From positions 3,750,501 through 3,814,500 of the forward strand of contig NZ_CP010978.1 in NCBI RefSeq assembly GCF_000271665.2: a DNA stretch of 64,000 nt, given 5' to 3'. The notes beneath the pieces are model-generated. The model searched no databases. It saw only the letters and a program-made list of their open reading frames with translations, and had not been told where the DNA came from. Each line of letters opens with the position of its first letter. Position 1 is the first letter of the stretch. Below are positions 43,644 to 51,660 of this stretch, piece by piece. The DNA comes from Pelosinus fermentans JBW45 (GTDB taxonomy: Bacteria > Bacillota > Negativicutes > DSM-13327). A program made the position numbers and the translations under genes.

Positions 43644-44546
43644 TCATTCCACGCTTAATGCCTTACGGATAACCCCATGGGCTTTTTCCAACCGCATCTT
43701 AGCTTCTTCCATCGTACATGCTTGTTTACTCATAACAATTGCCAGCTTAGGGTTATAGTTAGCCTGTTCCAGAAATTCCTTTGCCTGCTCTATGGAAAGT
43801 CCGGTAGCCTGGGCAACAATTCTTTTGGCCCGTTCCAAAAGTTTCACATTGCTTGCCTTCACGTCCACCATCAAATTTCCATACACTTTTCCAATCTGGA
43901 TCATTGCAGCCGTCGTAATCATATTCAGTACCAGCTTTTGGGCCGTACCGGCTTTCAGGCGGGTAGAACCGGCTATAACCTCTGGACCGACCACCAGCGT
44001 GATGGCAATCTTGGCTATATCGCCGATCACCGAATTCGGTGAACAACTAATCGCCATGGTAGTCGCACCAAGTTCGTTTGCATACTTAAGTCCGCCCACA
44101 ACATAAGGAGTACGTCCACTGGCGGCAATACCGATCAATACATCGGACACTGACAAACCGATGTTTCGCAATTGTCTAACCGCTTCTTCCTCGTCATCCT
44201 CAGCGCCTTCGATCGCATTGCGCAAAGCATGGTCGCCGCCGGCAATCAGACCGACAACCATACTGTCATCAACCCCAAAGGTTGGCGGACATTCAGAAGC
44301 ATCCAGAACTCCCAGCCGACCGCTTGTCCCTGCACCTATGTACACCAGCCGGCCGCCCCGCGGCAGTGCTTCAACTACTTTGTCGACAGCCTGAGCAATA
44401 TTGGGGATCTCCTTTTCCACAGCATATGCCACTATTTTGTCCTCATCGTTAATCAATTTTAGCATCTCCGCTGTACTTAATTGGTCGATGTTTTCTGTTT
44501 TAGGATTTCTTTGTTCTGTCATTAAACTCTCTATATCTACTGTCAA
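43644..44546 (-). CDS. murQ: N-acetylmuramic acid 6-phosphate etherase
   Basis: An approximately 300-residue SIS-domain enzyme that cleaves the lactyl ether of MurNAc-6-phosphate to GlcNAc-6-phosphate and lactate. [48 protein letters not shown] and [21 protein letters not shown]-type blocks are conserved. TTG 44546 is used because GAGGTGG lies five bases before it; GTG 44555 would include this site and ATG 44522 is a further option. It is the last gene of the MurNAc operon and follows a murR remnant. Confidence 0.93.
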   Translation of the reverse strand: MTVDIESLMTEQRNPKTENIDQLSTAEMLKLINDEDKIVAYAVEKEIPNIAQAVDKVVEALPRGGRLVYIGAGTSGRLGVLDASECPPTFGVDDSMVVGLIAGGDHALRNAIEGAEDDEEEAVRQLRNIGLSVSDVLIGIAASGRTPYVVGGLKYANELGATTMAISCSPNSVIGDIAKIAITLVVGPEVIAGSTRLKAGTAQKLVLNMITTAAMIQIGKVYGNLMVDVKASNVKLLERAKRIVAQATGLSIEQAKEFLEQANYNPKLAIVMSKQACTMEEAKMRLEKAHGVIRKALSVE

Positions 44547-44559
44547 ACTATCCACCTCA

Positions 44560-44715
44560 CTAATATTTAGTATCCCTTACCACCTCACGGTTTTTTTCCA
44601 AATATCCGATTACCTGATTATATCGTTTGCGAGCTACGCCTACAAACAACGCATCAATAACAGACAGTTGGGCAATACGTGACGCCATTGCACCGCTGCG
44701 CAAAAGAGTACATTT
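44560..44715 (-). pseudogene. murR: Remnant of MurR/RpiR-family regulator (C-terminus)
   Basis: The minus strand reads LRSGAMASRIAQLSVIDALF then VGVARKRYNQVIGYLEKNRE and a short tail to a stop, which is the end of the SIS domain of RpiR-family regulators. The rest (about 230 residues, including the helix-turn-helix) is missing; murK follows directly upstream. An internal deletion most likely removed the local regulator. Confidence 0.75.
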
Positions 44716-44723
44716 AATACACG

Positions 44724-45647
44724 TCAAACCTTTCCAAATTTATTCAACGCTTGCAATGCCAGTATTACCGCGCCCGATACAGGTTCAGCCTCAGAACATC
44801 TGATATCCGCTTTGTCTTGCAACTTAGCAATAACCCGCTCTCGAACCTGTGGAATCTTTTGCAGAATACTGCCGAATAATACAACTTTTATCTCCGTAGC
44901 AGTAGCAAATCCTCTAGTAATAATAGCCTCGATCAAAGCTATTATTTGGTCCGCTGTATCCTTTAAAATAGCAATAGCTACCACATCACCATTCGCTGCA
45001 GCACTAACCACGACTTCGGTGAGTACAGCTACTTGATTTTTGGTTGTCTGCGGATGATATATGAAAGTAATTAAATCATCAAAGGATGCGATCTGCAAGA
45101 AAGTGAGAATGTCAGCTAACAACATGGTAGGTTGCTCCATACCTTCTGCCGCTTTAATACTTCGCACCAGGGCTTGCCGGGCAATATAGTAACCACTTCC
45201 TTCATCACTGACTACATGTCCCCAGCCACCAGCCCGAAAGCATTCGCCTTGTGCATTCACCCCATAGGCAATAGAACCTGTACCAGAAATAGCCACAATA
45301 CCTTCCAACTTGCCAATTCCAGCAACCAAAGCAATCTCCGAATCATTGCAGAGGCTATAATGCCCTTTTAATCCCAAATCATCCAGGGACATGCCAATAC
45401 TCACCTTATCCTGCTGTCGGTCGACACCTGCCAGCCCTAAAGAAATGAACCGTAAATCACTACGTTCCAGACCAGTGGCCGCAAATTCATCCAACATGTC
45501 GCTGATAAGTTGACGAAATTTAACTATGCCAATAACATGATGATTCGAGGCTCCTCTTTCTACTTTCGCTAGGATTATACCATTCCGGTCCGCAGCCCAA
45601 CCTCTAGTCTTGCTGCCGCCTCCATCAATCCCTAATACCCATTCCAT
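44724..45647 (-). CDS. murK: BadF/BcrA-type sugar kinase (MurK-like)
   Basis: A 307-residue ASKHA kinase with phosphate motif GIDGGGSKTRGWAAD at the N-terminus, AISGTGSIAYGVN and WGHVVSDEGSGYYIARQALV. MurK-like kinases phosphorylate MurNAc and GlcNAc. In a PTS operon that already imports MurNAc as its 6-phosphate, the kinase probably handles unphosphorylated amino sugar released by MupG. Confidence 0.85.
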   Translation of the reverse strand: MEWVLGIDGGGSKTRGWAADRNGIILAKVERGASNHHVIGIVKFRQLISDMLDEFAATGLERSDLRFISLGLAGVDRQQDKVSIGMSLDDLGLKGHYSLCNDSEIALVAGIGKLEGIVAISGTGSIAYGVNAQGECFRAGGWGHVVSDEGSGYYIARQALVRSIKAAEGMEQPTMLLADILTFLQIASFDDLITFIYHPQTTKNQVAVLTEVVVSAAANGDVVAIAILKDTADQIIALIEAIITRGFATATEIKVVLFGSILQKIPQVRERVIAKLQDKADIRCSEAEPVSGAVILALQALNKFGKV

Positions 45648-45679
45648 TGTTTATAAAATCACTCCTATCATGTTGCTGC

Positions 45680-46762
45680 TCATTTCTCCTTGAAGCAAAA
45701 TGAGCGACCGGGCTGAATGTACTCCAACAGAAACAATTCCTCCTTGATTACTTGAGCCACTACATTCGTTCTCGCATCAATTGGCAATTCGCGGCATACC
45801 ACTTGTAATTCACCCATATAACGGAGATACTCCACATTATCAATAGTGACCGCACCACAGGGACGGGTTAAAGCTGACCGTTTCAGAATGGTATCACGGC
45901 ACGAATTTCGAGCCTCCTGAGAACGGATAACATGTTCACCTGGATCATTACGATTGGTATGTCTGCCTAAAAGTATAGCTCTTTCCATATCGCTGATGCC
46001 AGGTTTGGTATCAACCACAAGTTCAATATAGCGTTCATCCAAGGCAGCCACTCCGGCCAACTCTTCGGTGGCTGCAAATGGGTCACCGAAAATTACTGCA
46101 TCAACCAGTTTGCTGGCAAAAAAATGTTTGGCAGCAGTGACCGGATTCATATATCGGTGTTGCTCTAAGGACGGCACCCCCTCATATATCGGTCCCCGGG
46201 GGTTATTATGTGAAGCAATAAAAGCCGCTACCGGTATACCATAACTGCGGAAAAGCTGGGACCTTTCGGCAAAAAGACCGTATGATAATCCAGTTTCCGG
46301 ACGGGGATAATAGTTATGACAAGCTCGCAAACGAGCGGAGTCAATTCCCTCACCCAAAATAGTATTAAGTATTTTCTGATCAATTGTGCTGGCGTTCAGT
46401 TCAATGTCGAATTGGCTTTTTTTAGCCAATTCGGCAGTTTCTTGAAGGTTAAACCCAAAATCCAGACGCAACGTATCAATACCGAGTTTGCATAAATCAT
46501 CGATATTCCCCCGCGTTATTCTTAGTAATTCAAATGAAGCTGGAGAAATGTCGGCAGTTATGCAAAATCCTAACTGCTTTGCATATTTGATCATATTAGT
46601 GAATTCATTCAAAATCTTTTGACTATCAGCCTCGGGAATGTGTAAGGAGGTAAATATCCGAGAATAGCCATATTGGTGTGCAGAAAACATGTATTCTCGA
46701 ATAGCCTCTTCCTTGTGACCCATGCCGACATAGACCGATATACCTTTTTCTATTGCCATCAA
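45680..46762 (-). CDS. mupG: 6-phospho-N-acetylmuramidase (MupG family, DUF871)
   Basis: A 360-residue TIM-barrel protein with a C-terminal beta domain. SVYVGMGHKEEAIREYMFSA at the start, RLDFGF and LRACHNYYPRPETGLSY are typical. MupG cleaves MurNAc-6-phosphate-GlcNAc disaccharide inside the cell. It is encoded 17 bases after the EIIBC gene. The operon may therefore import the disaccharide as well as MurNAc. Confidence 0.88.
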   Translation of the reverse strand: MMAIEKGISVYVGMGHKEEAIREYMFSAHQYGYSRIFTSLHIPEADSQKILNEFTNMIKYAKQLGFCITADISPASFELLRITRGNIDDLCKLGIDTLRLDFGFNLQETAELAKKSQFDIELNASTIDQKILNTILGEGIDSARLRACHNYYPRPETGLSYGLFAERSQLFRSYGIPVAAFIASHNNPRGPIYEGVPSLEQHRYMNPVTAAKHFFASKLVDAVIFGDPFAATEELAGVAALDERYIELVVDTKPGISDMERAILLGRHTNRNDPGEHVIRSQEARNSCRDTILKRSALTRPCGAVTIDNVEYLRYMGELQVVCRELPIDARTNVVAQVIKEELFLLEYIQPGRSFCFKEK

Positions 46763-46779
46763 TTAATACCTCCTATTTA

Positions 46780-48117
46780 TTATTCTTCATTCTTAGGATC
46801 ATCAAAACCCACAAACCAAGTAATCACAAAACCCGCGACATAAGCAATGAGAATACCAATGAGATAATACATAACGCCGCCGGGCTTAATTAAAAATGCT
46901 AATGACAGCCCGGAGACACCTAATGCGATAGACTTAACATGCATTAACGCCTGAAACGCACCGCCAAATCCGGCGCCTATACAGGCTGTTATGAAAGGGC
47001 GTCCCAGCGGCAAAGTTACACCAAAAATGAGCGGTTCCCCTATACCTAGAAAGCCTACCGGCAGTGCTCCTTTTACTACTTCCTTAATTTTTTTATTTTT
47101 GGTTTTAAAATAAACAGCAACAGTGGCTCCTACTTGACCGCCACCTGCCATGGCCAATATAGGTAAAAGCGGATTTTCCTTCAATGTATTTAGTAATTCC
47201 ATGTGGACAGGCGTTAATCCTTGATGCAGACCAGTCATAACTACAGGCAAGAAGGTACCGGCTAAAATAAAACCCGCGATAGGGCCACCCGAACTTATCA
47301 TAAATTTAAAAAAACCTATAATGCCATCCGATAGATATCCGCCTAGCGGTTGCAGGATATAGTATGTAGCAAATCCTGTAACGAGTAAAGTTAAGGTCGG
47401 AGTTACGATGATGTCAATCGCAGTCGGAACAAATTTACGTAGTCGTTTTTCCAGAACGCTCATAAACCAAGCCACCAACAGTACGCCAATTAGACCGCCA
47501 CGTCCTGGAACCAACGCCATTCCACTAATTTTTATGGAAGCAATGGCCGGATTGATAATCAAAACACCAGCTAATCCACCCATAGCAGGCGACCCGCCAA
47601 ATTCCTTAGCGGTATTTATACCGACAAAAACGCCTAGATAGGAAAAAATGCCCCAACCGATTACATTTAGTATGGCGATCAATGCGCCCTGAGGATCAGC
47701 GCCGCAGCGAATTGCCACATTAGTTATGCCGGCGACCATACCGGAACCAACAATAGCTGGCATCAGCGGTACAAAAATACTAGATAATTTCTGTAAAAAC
47801 AATTTGAAAGGAGTTCGGTTTTTATCCTTATATGCTGCTTTAAGATCAGTGACTTCTCCCATCGCTAGATTAGTCAAATCACTAAACTCTGCAGCTACCT
47901 TATTTACTACACCTGGTCCGAGAATAATTTGAAGTTGCCCTGCTTGTTCCAAAGTGCCCAAAACTCCAGAGATTTGTTTGAGCTTAGTAATATCAACCTT
48001 TTCCAAAGAACTGATTGTAAGCCTTAGTCTGGTCATGCAGTGCGTTGCACTGGCAATATTCTCTTTTCCTCCAACGGTACTAATTATTTGTTGAGCCAAA
48101 TCTCGTTCCTTTGCCAT
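46780..48117 (-). CDS. murP: PTS EIIBC component, MurNAc type
   Basis: A 445-residue glucose-superfamily EIIBC. The EIIB domain has phospho-cysteine C27 in ATHCMTRLRL; the EIIC part has about ten helices with GIGEPLIFGVTLPLGRPFI. No EIIA is fused. The gene lies between the porin and mupG, which supports MurNAc or MurNAc-GlcNAc as substrate. The only EIIA in the operon belongs to the fructose/mannitol family (see 49455-49901), an unusual pairing. Confidence 0.88.
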   Translation of the reverse strand: MAKERDLAQQIISTVGGKENIASATHCMTRLRLTISSLEKVDITKLKQISGVLGTLEQAGQLQIILGPGVVNKVAAEFSDLTNLAMGEVTDLKAAYKDKNRTPFKLFLQKLSSIFVPLMPAIVGSGMVAGITNVAIRCGADPQGALIAILNVIGWGIFSYLGVFVGINTAKEFGGSPAMGGLAGVLIINPAIASIKISGMALVPGRGGLIGVLLVAWFMSVLEKRLRKFVPTAIDIIVTPTLTLLVTGFATYYILQPLGGYLSDGIIGFFKFMISSGGPIAGFILAGTFLPVVMTGLHQGLTPVHMELLNTLKENPLLPILAMAGGGQVGATVAVYFKTKNKKIKEVVKGALPVGFLGIGEPLIFGVTLPLGRPFITACIGAGFGGAFQALMHVKSIALGVSGLSLAFLIKPGGVMYYLIGILIAYVAGFVITWFVGFDDPKNEE

Positions 48118-48196
48118 TATTCCACCCCCATAAAATTCTAATTAAGATCATACATTTACTAATTTTTTAGACTGGGTGAGTTTTTGCAACAGACTC

Positions 48197-49429
48197 CTAG
48201 AAGGAAATAGTTACATCCCATCCATATTTTTTAGCTCTTTCATTAGTAACTAGATTTTTGTAATCACCATACCAAGTTTCTGTATAAAGCTGAGGATTAA
48301 TATGATGAACAACGATAGCACGATACCCTTTAAAGCCTTGGTTACCACCAAGTACACCATATTCATTACCCCACCAAGTCAAATGGTCACCATTTTCCGC
48401 TGGAAGATTTAGATTCCCTTCTTGTTTCCAATACTGGAGAATCAGCTCATCTTTATTAATTGTTTTCCATAGTTGAAGTTTGTACATTTTATTATTATCA
48501 TCAGCTTTAGTATTTTCAGCATAACCACCTGAAATATTCAAACCGCTAGGGAGCGTATAGCCAGCAGTTACCGCAGGAATGCTAGTGCCTATAGATTTAT
48601 TTATAATAGTCTTGCTACCCGTCATATAATGAACGCCCAAATCAAAATTACCAAATTTACCACCAATCGTACCATACGCAATCGTACTATCAATATTACC
48701 TTCGTAACGACCAAGCAAGCCAAAGAAAGTAAGTTTGTCGGACAACTTCGTTGTAATATCGACACCTCTTACAGTATCATCCATGAATAAACCATTCGCT
48801 AACCAATACACTTTTTTACCAATATTAATCGTAGTATCTGGTGAGGCTTTGTAGGTAAAGAAATTTTGCCGGGTCCTCCAAGAAGTATCTTTGGTACCAC
48901 TAGCATTGTCTAAATAGTCTTTATTTTTTAATTCGTAAAGAACATTCAGCTTATCATTGATTGGTTTTTGTACACGTATACGAACTTGCATATTATATTC
49001 ATGCAGGTTCTTATTTCCATAAATATGACCATACGTATTTTCGGTTTGAGCCCACCCATTTATTTTCCAGTCATTAACGCCAGCCGTTTTCTTTTCCAGA
49101 TTATCCATGCGAACACCAAGATTTTGCAGTTCATCTTTGTATTCAGTTGCTAATTTTTCAATAGCAGCTTTTTGCTCCGCATTTGCTTTATCCGATCTAT
49201 AGATCGCTTTCCCTACTAGTTGGGCCATTTCATAACGAGTAATGCTCTTATCACCTTTAAAAGTACCATCACTATAACCGTCAATGAGACCTGCTTGCGC
49301 TAAATTTTTCACTGCACCATATGACCAATCATTTGGAGAAACATCCGCAAAGGGATTCGTCGATGCAAATGCAGTCCCTACACTCAATACACAAGCTGCT
49401 ACCACGCTGGCAATCATTTTTTTATTCAT
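48197..49429 (-). CDS. SLH-domain outer-membrane porin (OmpM-like)
   Basis: A 410-residue protein with a signal peptide ending TAFA-ST (residues 22-23), one SLH domain (NPFADVSPNDWSYGAVKNLA to YEMAQLVGKAI, about 25-77), a coiled-coil spacer (about 80-112) and a C-terminal beta-barrel ending in GWDVTISF. This is the OmpM/Mep45 plan of Negativicutes, in which the SLH domain holds the outer membrane to peptidoglycan. It is placed inside the MurNAc PTS operon, so it may be a substrate-specific outer-membrane channel. Confidence 0.92.
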   Translation of the reverse strand: MNKKMIASVVAACVLSVGTAFASTNPFADVSPNDWSYGAVKNLAQAGLIDGYSDGTFKGDKSITRYEMAQLVGKAIYRSDKANAEQKAAIEKLATEYKDELQNLGVRMDNLEKKTAGVNDWKINGWAQTENTYGHIYGNKNLHEYNMQVRIRVQKPINDKLNVLYELKNKDYLDNASGTKDTSWRTRQNFFTYKASPDTTINIGKKVYWLANGLFMDDTVRGVDITTKLSDKLTFFGLLGRYEGNIDSTIAYGTIGGKFGNFDLGVHYMTGSKTIINKSIGTSIPAVTAGYTLPSGLNISGGYAENTKADDNNKMYKLQLWKTINKDELILQYWKQEGNLNLPAENGDHLTWWGNEYGVLGGNQGFKGYRAIVVHHINPQLYTETWYGDYKNLVTNERAKKYGWDVTISF

Positions 49430-49454
49430 TCTCTTACTCTCCTTATTTATTGAC

Positions 49455-49901
49455 TCAATGAATCCTTTTCATGATTTCGTCAATGTCTTCGGCTTTTTCA
49501 ATACCACGGAGGCTACCGTCATGAATCATTTTTAAGACTAGCTCTAAGGCTTTGAAATGAGACGTAGTATCTATGGGTGCAAGGCATATGATCGTTTTCA
49601 CTGGATCATTGTATTGGCTCCCAAAGTTAACAGGTTCATCCAGGGTTATCAAACTCATTCCCAATTTCTTTACCCCATATTCTGGTCTTGCATGGGGAAC
49701 GGCTAAACCTGGATATATGACCATATAGGGCCCTATTGTCTTTATCGTCTGAACAACAGCCTCCACAAATCTTTCTTCCACATAACCATTCTGTACTAAA
49801 ATCTCCCCACCAATCCGAACAGCACCCTCCCAATTGTCAGCTTTCATATGAATTTTAATATTTTCTTTTTTTAACAGGTCTTTTAGCTTAACCTCACTCA
49901 T
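49455..49901 (-). CDS. PTS EIIA component, fructose/mannitol family
   Basis: A 148-residue EIIA domain with phospho-histidine H70 in YPGLAVPHARPEYG. ATG 49901 is used (GGTGGTGAG upstream); the frame stays open to 50030 and beyond but has no good start there. It should pass phosphate from HPr to the EIIBC encoded two genes downstream. First gene of the MurNAc operon. Confidence 0.88.
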   Translation of the reverse strand: MSEVKLKDLLKKENIKIHMKADNWEGAVRIGGEILVQNGYVEERFVEAVVQTIKTIGPYMVIYPGLAVPHARPEYGVKKLGMSLITLDEPVNFGSQYNDPVKTIICLAPIDTTSHFKALELVLKMIHDGSLRGIEKAEDIDEIMKRIH

Positions 49902-50333
49902 ACTCTCACCACCTTTTTTGTCGGAATAAAGAGGCAGAATTTTACGAAAACTATTGGTATAATCTAGTAAAAGGATATGGCTTATTGTGATTGCCTCCAC
50001 TTGTCTATTGGATGGACTTCTTATGGACACTTCTTCCTTTGGTACGATTGCTAAGTATGAAATAATTTATCACCTCCATAGTTGACTTTATGTTTTATAG
50101 AAAATCAATCTAACGTTTATTCCTTGGACAATTTTAAGTTTAGACATGCAAATCAAAAAAGTTAGTGAAGTTTGCCATCGGCAATTGCATAAGACTCAAG
50201 ACTGTGCCTATTGTCTTAAATATTCTCCCCCATCAAGCCGTCACTTTAGAGTCACCATGTTTTTTATTATATATTGCCGTCACCTAGCCGTCAATACGCC
50301 GTGCTAAATTATTTTGCGATATATTAAAATTGT
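49902..50333. other. Upstream region of the MurNAc operon
   Basis: No intact gene. On the minus strand a strong GGAGGTGATAA site (about 50067-50077) is followed by an open frame that runs into the EIIA gene but has no ATG, GTG or TTG in range, so it may be a remnant. Confidence 0.4.
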
Positions 50334-50359
50334 TATAATGACTACATGGAGGGATTGAA

Positions 50360-50536
50360 GTGCCATCAAAAATGCCCAAATTTACACTTCGTATCAATCA
50401 GGAAAGTCTTGAAAAACTTCGATATATTGCTGATAATAATTTTCGAACCGTCAATAAAGAATTAGAAATGCTCATCAAGACACATATTTCCACATATGAA
50501 AAAGAACACGGCGTAATAAAAGTCGAAAATACATAA
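50360..50536 (+). CDS. Small ribbon-helix-helix (Arc-like) protein
   Basis: A 58-residue ORF with GGAGGG before a GTG start and a TATAAT box at 50334-50339. The sequence PSKMPKFTLRINQESLEKLR then YIADNNFRTVNKELEMLIKT matches the beta strand and two helices of Arc/MetJ-type DNA-binding proteins. No toxin gene is adjacent on the same strand, so it is a stand-alone regulator or orphan antitoxin. A terminator follows directly. Confidence 0.7.
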   Translation: MPSKMPKFTLRINQESLEKLRYIADNNFRTVNKELEMLIKTHISTYEKEHGVIKVENT

Positions 50537-50554
50537 TTTCCAAAATTAATAGTG

Positions 50555-50593
50555 AAAAAGCCAATTCCCATCAAGCAAAGGGAATTGGCTTTT
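50555..50593 (+). terminator. Terminator after the Arc-like gene
   Basis: A 14-bp perfect stem (AAAAGCCAATTCCC and its complement) with T-rich 3' side. Confidence 0.85.
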
Positions 50594-50609
50594 CGCTATT
50601 ATTGAAAAA

Positions 50610-50858
50610 CAAAGGGACAGGGACTCTGTTTCAGGCCTTCCAAATCTTTGTGGATGATAACCCCGTTATGCGTGCTATCTGGCGTATATTCGTGCCGACA
50701 ACTTCTTTCATTACTTTCAATATTGCGTCTTGTTTTTCTCTCGGTTCATTGCAAATTTTTACTGCGTCAATTCCAAATTCCTGTCGCACCATTTGTCGAA
50801 GGTCATCATCACTTACATTAACCTTGATCCCCGGAACTCAATGGAACCGTCCCTTTGA
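50610..50858 (-). mobile_element. RAYT-remnant element, copy 2
   Basis: A 249-base element with inverted ends AAAGGGACAGGG and CCGTCCCTTT. Inside, the minus strand encodes the last 65-70 residues of a Y1-type transposase (DDDLRQMVRQEFGIDAVKIC and a terminal IRQIARITGLSSTKIWKA, stop at 50631). It differs from copy 3 (59620-59868) at only about four positions. It follows the terminator of the orphan immunity gene. Confidence 0.85.
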
Positions 50859-50900
50859 GTTTTTCCTTTGAGTTTTTCATCACGAGACGACACTTGAGAT

Positions 50901-50946
50901 GAAAAGCGAGGTCAGCGGATTTTTTAGTCCACTGACCTCGCTTTTT
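50901..50946. terminator. Terminator after orphan immunity gene
   Basis: An 18-19 bp stem with GCGAGGTCAGCGGA arm (50901-50919 with 50928-50946, one mismatch). The same stem sequence recurs after the second immunity gene at 59985-60030. Confidence 0.8.
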
Positions 50947-50974
50947 CATAGATATAGTTTGTTATTAGTACATC

Positions 50975-51214
50975 TCAGTTATCTCCCAACTCATTTTTCT
51001 CAAACCATTCTATTTCCCATTTATTGTAATTTATAAACTGCTCAACTTCCTCTAATGTTACAAACCAATTATCAAATCCTTCACCCTCGAAACTGATTGT
51101 TGGCGACTGAATTACAAGATACCCTCCTGTGTTTTCACTATCGTCTATAATCCAAATGTACCGGTTTACTAGTTTCCCATTATTAATTTTTCCTTTAGCA
51201 TTAACTTTTACCAT
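50975..51214 (-). CDS. Candidate immunity protein of orphan CDI module
   Basis: A 79-residue acidic protein (MVKVNAKGKINNGKLVNRYI, then DDSENTGGYLVIQS and a C-terminal EIEWFEKNELGDN). ATG 51214 has AGGAG upstream, placed at the end of the toxin gene. Small acidic ORFs directly after CdiA-CT toxins normally encode immunity proteins. I do not recognise the family. Confidence 0.65.
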   Translation of the reverse strand: MVKVNAKGKINNGKLVNRYIWIIDDSENTGGYLVIQSPTISFEGEGFDNWFVTLEEVEQFINYNKWEIEWFEKNELGDN

Positions 51215-51224
51215 TATCTTACTC

Positions 51225-51622
51225 CTAATCAATTAGTGGGATATGATTATTTACCAAAATATTTCTGTTTTCGTCGAGTATTTCGACATGAACATGAGGT
51301 TCATTTGGAGCATGCTTACCAAGAAGTGAGTTCTCATCAATCCTAAACCTATACGTTTGACTACCTACTTGTTTTTCAAAAACACCACTACCAGCCTTTC
51401 CAACTTCCTTATATCCTTGCCCCAAAAGTTTATCTCCTAAAGCTAACGCCTCATCTGTGTTAACCCTAAAATTACTAGTAATATTACCTGCACCATTTTT
51501 TGCTCCTGCAAGAGATTCCGAGATGACATCGTCAACTCCAGACAACCTCACTGCAGTATTAGGTTTTGAAAGGCCAAATGGATTAGTTGAATTTTGCAAT
51601 TCCACCTCTGGAATAACTCGCG
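51225..51622 (-). CDS. Orphan CdiA-CT-type toxin fragment
   Basis: About 132 codons that form the exon downstream of a group II intron; the frame joins intron sequence upstream without a proper start. The C-terminal half (GVFEKQVGSQTYRFRIDENS then HAPNEPHVHVEILDENRNI) looks like a small polymorphic toxin domain with an HxHxE cluster. It is followed by a small acidic candidate immunity gene. Probably a displaced toxin module of the adjacent cdiA locus, not expressed on its own unless spliced or recombined. Confidence 0.6.
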
Positions 51623-51660
51623 GTCGAGTAGAAGCGGGTCTCACGACCCAGCCCCCCTCA

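Noticed and set aside
49902-50030. N-terminal extension of the EIIA gene up to 50030 or beyond
   Set aside because: The EIIA domain begins right at 49901, where a ribosome-binding site is present; the extension has no good start.
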